Notes under the pieces: model-generated | Seen by the model: only the letters and a program-made list of their open reading frames with translations | Told to the model about the DNA's origin: nothing | The model's database searches: none | Assembly (NCBI GenBank): GCA_003487665.1 | Contig: DNFA01000018.1 | Location: 2,358-9,819 of the forward strand | DNA length: 7,462 nucleotides | DNA from: Oscillibacter sp. | GTDB taxonomy: Bacteria > Bacillota > Clostridia > Oscillospirales > Oscillospiraceae | Direction: 5' to 3' | Translations under genes and position numbers: made by a program | Shown here: positions 5,160 through 7,462 of the stretch, in pieces | How the letters are laid out: the number at the start of each line of letters is the position of its first letter | Position numbering within the stretch: the first letter of the stretch is position 1

Positions 5160-5185
5160 ACGGGGCGGCGATTCCACCGCCCCGT
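5160..5185 (-). terminator. GC hairpin, candidate terminator of the 47-residue membrane protein gene
   Basis: The 9-bp arms ACGGGGCGG (5160-5168) and CCGCCCCGT (5177-5185) enclose an 8-base loop. On the minus strand the hairpin is followed by TTCCCTG, a weak U-tract, so termination is uncertain. It directly follows the shared CGGAATGACAGGGAA word (5145-5159) and may simply be part of the repeat module. Confidence 0.4.
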
Positions 5186-5192
5186 CTTGCAG

Positions 5193-5282
5193 CTATGCGG
5201 CGTTGTCGTTGCCGCTGTTCTTCTTCCGGCTGCGGATGAAGGGTATCAGTTGTTTTCTGAACCGGCGCAGTTTTGCGGTTAC
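5193..5282 (-). other. Out-of-frame basic coding stretch after the 47-residue gene
   Basis: Read from 5282 on the minus strand, 29 codons run to a TAG at 5193 and encode a strongly basic sequence: VTAKLRRFRKQLIPFIRSR, then KKNSGNDNAA. It is in the -1 frame relative to the small membrane gene and overlaps its stop by one base. It has no good start codon, although AAGGAG stands just before it. It could be the original C-terminus of the membrane protein lost by a one-base change, a coupled micro-ORF with a rare start, or chance. The composition looks protein-like, but the evidence is thin. Confidence 0.3.
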
Positions 5283-5422
5283 TCCTTGATGGCTTCCAGG
5301 AGCAGCAGGAAAAGTCCCAGCGCCGTCAGGATCATTCCGGCTATGGTGAAAAATTCCCCGACGCCCAGCAATGCGCTCCCGGCGATTACAAGAGCTAAGT
5401 AAAATGTGAGCTTTGCTTTCAT
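5279..5422 (-). CDS. 47-residue two-helix membrane protein, function unknown
   Basis: The ATG at 5422 opens a frame of 47 codons, with AGAGGAAA about 10 bases upstream and a good promoter at 5495-5523. The protein begins MKAKLTFYLALVIAGSALLG (helix 1, about 6-22). A short GEFFT turn follows, then IAGMILTALGLFLLLLEAI (helix 2, about 27-45), ending in KE. The build is that of a hairpin membrane micro-protein: a basic N-terminus and two helices. I do not recognise a family. The gene is isolated between repeat-rich stretches. The -1 frame after its stop continues for 29 basic codons, so the annotated end may reflect a frameshift. Confidence 0.6.
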   Translation of the reverse strand: MKAKLTFYLALVIAGSALLGVGEFFTIAGMILTALGLFLLLLEAIKE

Positions 5423-5494
5423 AAGATTATTTCCTCTCAGTTTCAGACTGCTTCCTGTTCCTGCCGCCCGGTGGAGCGCTCCTGACGCAATATT

Positions 5495-5523
5495 AGCATA
5501 TCATACAACGTATAACACGTCAA
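5495..5523 (-). promoter_or_regulatory. Promoter of the 47-residue membrane protein gene
   Basis: TTGACG (5523-5518) and TATGCT (5500-5495) are 17 bases apart. The start near 5488 gives a leader of about 65 bases. The word ACGTGTTATA (5520-5511) is identical to the one over the small-RNA -10. The surrounding AT-rich stretch 5490-5557 contrasts with the GC-rich repeats on both sides. Confidence 0.55.
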
Positions 5524-5550
5524 CAAATACTTTCTTGTTAAAAATAGTGT

Positions 5551-5581
5551 AAAAAATAGCGGCGGCCTTTTGGCCGTCGCT
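5551..5581 (-). terminator. Intrinsic terminator downstream of the NUDIX gene, inside repeat copy 2
   Basis: A 10-bp stem (5558-5567 with 5572-5581, one G-T wobble) has a four-base loop. On the minus strand it is followed by A then six T (5556-5551), an efficient-looking U-tract. It is about 135 bases after the NUDIX stop, with only repeat sequence between. Confidence 0.75.
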
Positions 5582-5609
5582 GGTTTGTTGGTGTAGGGGA
5601 CGGCGTCCC
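5558..5609 (+). repeat. Terminator-carrying 52-bp direct repeat, copy 2
   Basis: This is the partner of 4944-4995 in the same orientation. In copy 1 the hairpin ends a plus-strand operon; here the same hairpin has its T-tract on the minus strand. The two copies bracket the 47-residue membrane gene. Confidence 0.8.
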
Positions 5610-5696
5610 TTACGGGCGGGGCGATGTGGGCATCGCCCCCTACGGAATGACAGGGAACGGGCGGACAGGGTCGTCCGCCCCTATGAAACGGGGCAC
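5593..5696. repeat. Cluster of three GC hairpins of a dispersed repeat family
   Basis: Three consecutive inverted repeats are visible: GTAGGGGAC/GTCCCTTAC (5593-5601, 5605-5613, one wobble), GGGGCGATG/CATCGCCCC (5618-5626, 5631-5639) and GGGCGGAC/GTCCGCCC (5659-5666, 5673-5680). Between the second and third lies CGGAATGACAGGGAA (5643-5657), identical to 5145-5159. I see no coding sequence. The pattern fits modular intergenic repeats of gut Clostridia, by recall. Confidence 0.6.
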
Positions 5697-5716
5697 CGGG
5701 GATGCCGTGGCAGACG

Positions 5717-6319
5717 TTACAGCTTGTCCACCACGTCCATGGTGATGCGGGCGGTGATGCCCCACAGCGGGTGGGGCAGCCCCCGGTACACCGGCACCTC
5801 TATCCGGCAGGGACGCCACGGGTAGCCTGCCGCCACACCGGCGTCCGCGTAGGGAAAGTCCGGTATCGCCACCGGCTGCTGGTAGGCGTACACCTCCGGC
5901 GGGTGCGCCCGCAGCTCCCGCAGGGGCAGCAGGAACGTGCCCGCCACCTCCTCCGGCGCCGGGCGCATGGCCGCCACCGCCGCCGGGTCGACCTCGCCCA
6001 GCACAGGGCGCAGCAGGCTGCCCGCCCGGATGTACAGGAAGTCCATCTCACCGATGACGGTCACGGCGCTCTCCGGGATGCCCAGCTCCTCCCGCGTCTC
6101 CCGCAGGGCGCACTGGATGGCCGTCTCGCCCGGTTCCCGCTTGCCGCCGGGGAAGCAGACCTCACCTGGCTGACGTACCGCGGCGGAGCGTATCTCGTAC
6201 AGCAGGCAGTATTCGCCGTTCTGACGAACCAACGGCACCAGTACCGCCGAGCCGCCCCGTTCACCCATCAGCGTGGGGGTGTGACCCTCGTAGGCCGCAC
6301 GCAGTCCGGAAATGTCCAT
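5717..6319 (-). CDS. NUDIX hydrolase, coenzyme A diphosphatase type
   Basis: This 200-residue protein carries a complete NUDIX box, GKREPGE (59-65) followed after seven residues by REtrEELGI (73-81), with Glu77 and Glu78 as metal ligands. The preceding stretch LLYEIRSAAVRQPGEVCFPGG (39-59) is the signature that separates CoA diphosphatases (NudL/NUDT7-like) from other NUDIX enzymes. The end, WGITARITMDVVDKL, is also typical. The likely reaction is CoA or acyl-CoA to phosphopantetheine (or its acyl form) plus 3',5'-ADP, in the cytoplasm. The AGAGGTG ribosome site fixes the start at 6319. Downstream is the terminator in repeat copy 2. No clear promoter lies between it and the terminator at 6371-6398, so it may depend on read-through. 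Confidence 0.9.
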   Translation of the reverse strand: MDISGLRAAYEGHTPTLMGERGGSAVLVPLVRQNGEYCLLYEIRSAAVRQPGEVCFPGGKREPGETAIQCALRETREELGIPESAVTVIGEMDFLYIRAGSLLRPVLGEVDPAAVAAMRPAPEEVAGTFLLPLRELRAHPPEVYAYQQPVAIPDFPYADAGVAAGYPWRPCRIEVPVYRGLPHPLWGITARITMDVVDKL

Positions 6320-6335
6320 ATTGCACCTCTTTCTC

Positions 6336-6358
6336 CCGCAAAACGCGCCGTTTTGCGG
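6336..6358. promoter_or_regulatory. Inverted repeat in the NUDIX leader
   Basis: Perfect 9-base arms CCGCAAAAC (6336-6344) and GTTTTGCGG (6350-6358) enclose a 5-base loop. It ends a few bases before the NUDIX ribosome site and stands between that gene and the upstream terminator. It lacks a following T-run on either strand, so it is not an obvious terminator. It may be an operator or an mRNA structure affecting initiation. Confidence 0.45.
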
Positions 6359-6370
6359 ATGTTCCTACAG

Positions 6371-6398
6371 GAAAAAGCCCCCGCCGAAGGGCGGGGGC
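6371..6398 (-). terminator. Intrinsic terminator of the Cys/Gly-rich gene
   Basis: A perfect 9-bp GC stem, GCCCCCGCC (6377-6385) with GGCGGGGGC (6390-6398), has a 4-base loop. On the minus strand it is followed by five T (6376-6372). It lies 20 bases after the stop of the 48-residue gene. Confidence 0.88.
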
Positions 6399-6418
6399 AC
6401 AGCTATTGTGCGAGCCGA

Positions 6419-6565
6419 TCAGCAGCCGCACCCGCAGCCGCCGTTGTTGCCGCCGCAGCCGCAGTTGCTGCCGCAGCCGTTGCCGCAGAACAGGAACAGC
6501 AGGATGATCGCAATGATGATCCAGCAGCAGCTGCTGCCGCCAAAGCAGGAATTCTGATTACACAT
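6419..6565 (-). CDS. 48-residue Cys/Gly-rich single-pass membrane protein
   Basis: The frame starts at ATG 6565 with a perfect AGGAGG 7 bases upstream; a longer upstream start would read through the ribosome site and is rejected. The protein has a short Cys/Asn N-terminus (MCNQNSCFGGSSCC), one very hydrophobic helix (WIIIAIILLFLF, 15-26) and a tail of Cys, Gly and Asn only apart from one Ser (27-48, ending GGCGCGC). Eleven of its 48 residues are cysteine. Similar proteins in Clostridia are sometimes labelled 'chorion class high-cysteine' by superficial likeness. Possible roles are metal binding, a redox-active membrane tail or a cell-surface/spore component; nothing in the sequence decides. 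It has its own terminator and a hairpin leader and sits right behind rex. Confidence 0.8.
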   Translation of the reverse strand: MCNQNSCFGGSSCCWIIIAIILLFLFCGNGCGSNCGCGGNNGGCGCGC

Positions 6566-6576
6566 ATCGTAACCTC

Positions 6577-6615
6577 CTATGAAAATTTGACCGCCGTCCG
6601 GTCTCATTCTCATAG
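6577..6615 (-). promoter_or_regulatory. 17-bp hairpin abutting the ribosome site of the Cys/Gly-rich gene
   Basis: Arms 6577-6593 and 6599-6615 match at 14 of 17 positions plus one G-U wobble, around a 5-base loop. The hairpin's last two bases are the first two of the AGGAGG site (6573-6578), so folding would partly hide the ribosome site. It lies in the 75-base gap between rex and this gene. It could act in the RNA (translation control, possibly a thermosensor-like or protein-bound hairpin) or as a DNA operator. Confidence 0.55.
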
Positions 6616-6640
6616 TATGCCGCCGCAGGAAAAGTGTTCC

Positions 6641-7270
6641 TCAGGGCTGGGAGATACGATAGCTGAGTGTCAGCAGGGTGTCCACAAAGTGGATGTCCTC
6701 GAAGAAAACGCCGTCCTCCTTGGTGGACAGCTCCACGTTGGTGAAGTTCCAGAAGCCCCGGACGCCCAGACCGATCAGCCGGTCGGCCAGCGGCTGCGCC
6801 ACGCTCTGCGGCACGGTCAGCACCGCCACGTTGGGATGGTAGCTGGCCACATAGTCCTCCAGCTCGTCCATGGAGTGGACGGTCACGCCGCGGATCTCCG
6901 TCCCGATCAGCGCGGGGGAGACGTCGAAGGCGGAGTCGATGCGGAAGCCTACCTTTTCAAAGTCGAAGTTTTGCAGCAGCGCATGACCAAGATGCCCCAC
7001 GCCGACGACGATGATGCGGTGCCCGCTGTCGATGCCGAGAATGTGGCCGATCTCCGCCCGCAGCTCCGCCACGTTGTAGCCGTAGCCCTGCTGCCCGAAT
7101 TCGCCGAAGCAGCTGAGATCCTGCCGGATCTGGGAGGCGGTGATGTCCATTTTAGCGCCCAGAGAATTGGAGCTGATGCGCACCACGCCCTTGTTGTACA
7201 GGTCGTCTAAATACCGGTAATAGCGGGGGAGGCGGTGGATAACAGCATCAGAAATCTTTTGTTTTTTCAC
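6641..7270 (-). CDS. rex: Redox-sensing transcriptional repressor Rex
   Basis: This 209-residue Rex has the family's normal length. The N-terminal winged helix (about 1-80) includes RLPRYYRYLDDL and the recognition segment TASQIRQDLSCFGEFGQQGYGY (44-65). The Rossmann NAD(H) domain follows, with Gly90-x-Gly92-x-x-Gly95 and Asp116 at the end of the second strand (FDVSP). The C-terminal domain-swapped helix (about 189-204) closes the dimer. Rex leaves DNA when NADH/NAD+ rises and derepresses fermentation genes. The start is GTG at 7270, with GGAGGATAACCT directly before it. A strong promoter lies at 7325-7353, overlapped by TTGT/ACAA palindromes, consistent with autoregulation. Cys54 replaces the Tyr often seen in the SYFGEFG segment (from memory). 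Confidence 0.96.
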   Translation of the reverse strand: MKKQKISDAVIHRLPRYYRYLDDLYNKGVVRISSNSLGAKMDITASQIRQDLSCFGEFGQQGYGYNVAELRAEIGHILGIDSGHRIIVVGVGHLGHALLQNFDFEKVGFRIDSAFDVSPALIGTEIRGVTVHSMDELEDYVASYHPNVAVLTVPQSVAQPLADRLIGLGVRGFWNFTNVELSTKEDGVFFEDIHFVDTLLTLSYRISQP

Positions 7271-7316
7271 AGGTTATCCTCCTTCAGAATGGAGTATGGC
7301 GCACGGCGCCTTCATG

Positions 7317-7365
7317 TTGTTGTCATTTTACAACAAGTTTACCAACTTGTCAACTTTTTTAACAA
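7317..7365. promoter_or_regulatory. Cluster of overlapping TTGT/ACAA palindromes over the rex promoter
   Basis: Three overlapping inverted repeats cover the start, -10, spacer and -35: TTGTTGT-n6-ACAACAA (7317-7336, perfect), ACAAGTT-n4-AACTTGT (7333-7350, perfect, 18 bp) and TTGTCAA-n5-TTAACAA (7347-7365, one mismatch). The third is near the Clostridial Rex operator TTGTTAA-n4-TTAACAA but one base longer. Rex autoregulation is likely; which palindrome is bound is not clear. Confidence 0.55.
7325..7353 (-). promoter_or_regulatory. Promoter of rex
   Basis: A consensus TTGACA (7353-7348) and TAAAAT (7330-7325, 5/6) are 17 bases apart on the minus strand. The start near 7318 gives a leader of about 48 bases containing the GGAGGAT ribosome site. 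Confidence 0.8.
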
Positions 7366-7385
7366 TCTGAAAGCAAAAAAATTTC

Positions 7386-7414
7386 TTTACATTGCCGCCC
7401 GAAGGTGGTATAGT
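7386..7414 (+). promoter_or_regulatory. Promoter of the tRNA gene at the right edge
   Basis: TTTACA (7386-7391) and TATAGT (7409-7414) are 17 bases apart, with TGG before the -10. The start near 7421 is about 22 bases before the tRNA. It is divergent from the rex promoter. Confidence 0.75.
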
Positions 7415-7442
7415 AGTAAGGCTGTAAGCGACAACCGAACAT

Positions 7443-7462
7443 GCGCCCGTAGCTCAGTTGGA
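7443..7462 (+). tRNA. tRNA, 5' end only, probably tRNA-Arg
   Basis: GCGCCCG (acceptor arm), TA, then GCTC-AGTTGGA (D-arm start) is the 5' end of a tRNA, with the invariant T8 and the AGTTGG D-loop. The acceptor arm GCGCCCG with this D-arm matches the Firmicute tRNA-Arg pattern as I recall it. The anticodon is outside the window, so the identity is provisional. Confidence 0.8.

Noticed and set aside
4833..5402. Plus- and minus-strand frames of 79-120 codons across the repeat region
   Set aside because: They translate interspersed repeat DNA and the antisense of the 47-residue gene, and lack ribosome sites.
5593..5696. CRISPR-like look of repeated GC hairpins
   Set aside because: There are no equal-length direct repeats with regular spacers; the units are different inverted repeats.
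5702..7210. 502-codon open frame on the plus strand, the longest in the window
   Set aside because: It is antisense to the NUDIX, Cys/Gly-rich and rex genes, which all have clear family motifs, ribosome sites and starts. Its own product is low-complexity (Ala/Gln/Arg) and matches nothing I know. Long antisense frames are expected in GC-rich genes.

Overview
The window looks like a chromosomal segment of a high-GC, anaerobic, gut-type Clostridia, most likely Oscillospirales/Oscillospiraceae. This is inferred from the gene families, not measured. The indicators are a biotin-dependent sodium-pumping decarboxylase, the NADH sensor Rex, a PadR operon, a Cys/Gly-rich micro-membrane protein, strong AGGAGG-type ribosome sites and GC-rich interspersed repeats between genes.

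Layout. Positions 1-1998 (minus) hold three genes of a Na+-translocating decarboxylase: an OadG-like membrane subunit, a biotin carrier protein and the beta (membrane pump) subunit, which runs off the left edge. Their promoter (2037-2065) has a perfect 16-bp palindrome inside it. Divergently, 2245-3510 (plus) holds sfsA and mntP as a two-gene operon behind an extended -10 promoter. Positions 3519-3689 hold a divergent promoter pair. One promoter faces left and is followed about 85 nt later by an intrinsic terminator, which makes a candidate small RNA. The other drives padR.

Positions 3720-4926 (plus) hold three tightly overlapping genes: a PadR repressor, a one-pass membrane protein and a secreted protein. 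They end in an 18-bp terminator stem that is part of a repeat. Positions 4936-5710 are mostly repeats and hairpins and surround a 47-residue, two-helix membrane protein gene (minus) that is too short for most gene finders. From 5717 to 7270 (minus) come a CoA-diphosphatase-type NUDIX hydrolase, a 48-residue Cys/Gly-rich membrane protein and Rex. At the right edge a plus-strand promoter leads into the first 20 bases of a tRNA, probably tRNA-Arg.

How it fits together. The decarboxylase would turn decarboxylation energy into a Na+ gradient, and Rex would sense the NADH/NAD+ ratio of the same fermentative metabolism. MntP exports Mn2+. The PadR operon probably responds to an unknown signal by exporting a small beta-rich protein. 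The least explained parts are the candidate small RNA, a 10-base motif shared by three promoters, the terminator-carrying repeats, and the hairpin over the ribosome site of the Cys/Gly-rich gene. No phage, CRISPR, transposase or biosynthetic cluster is visible.
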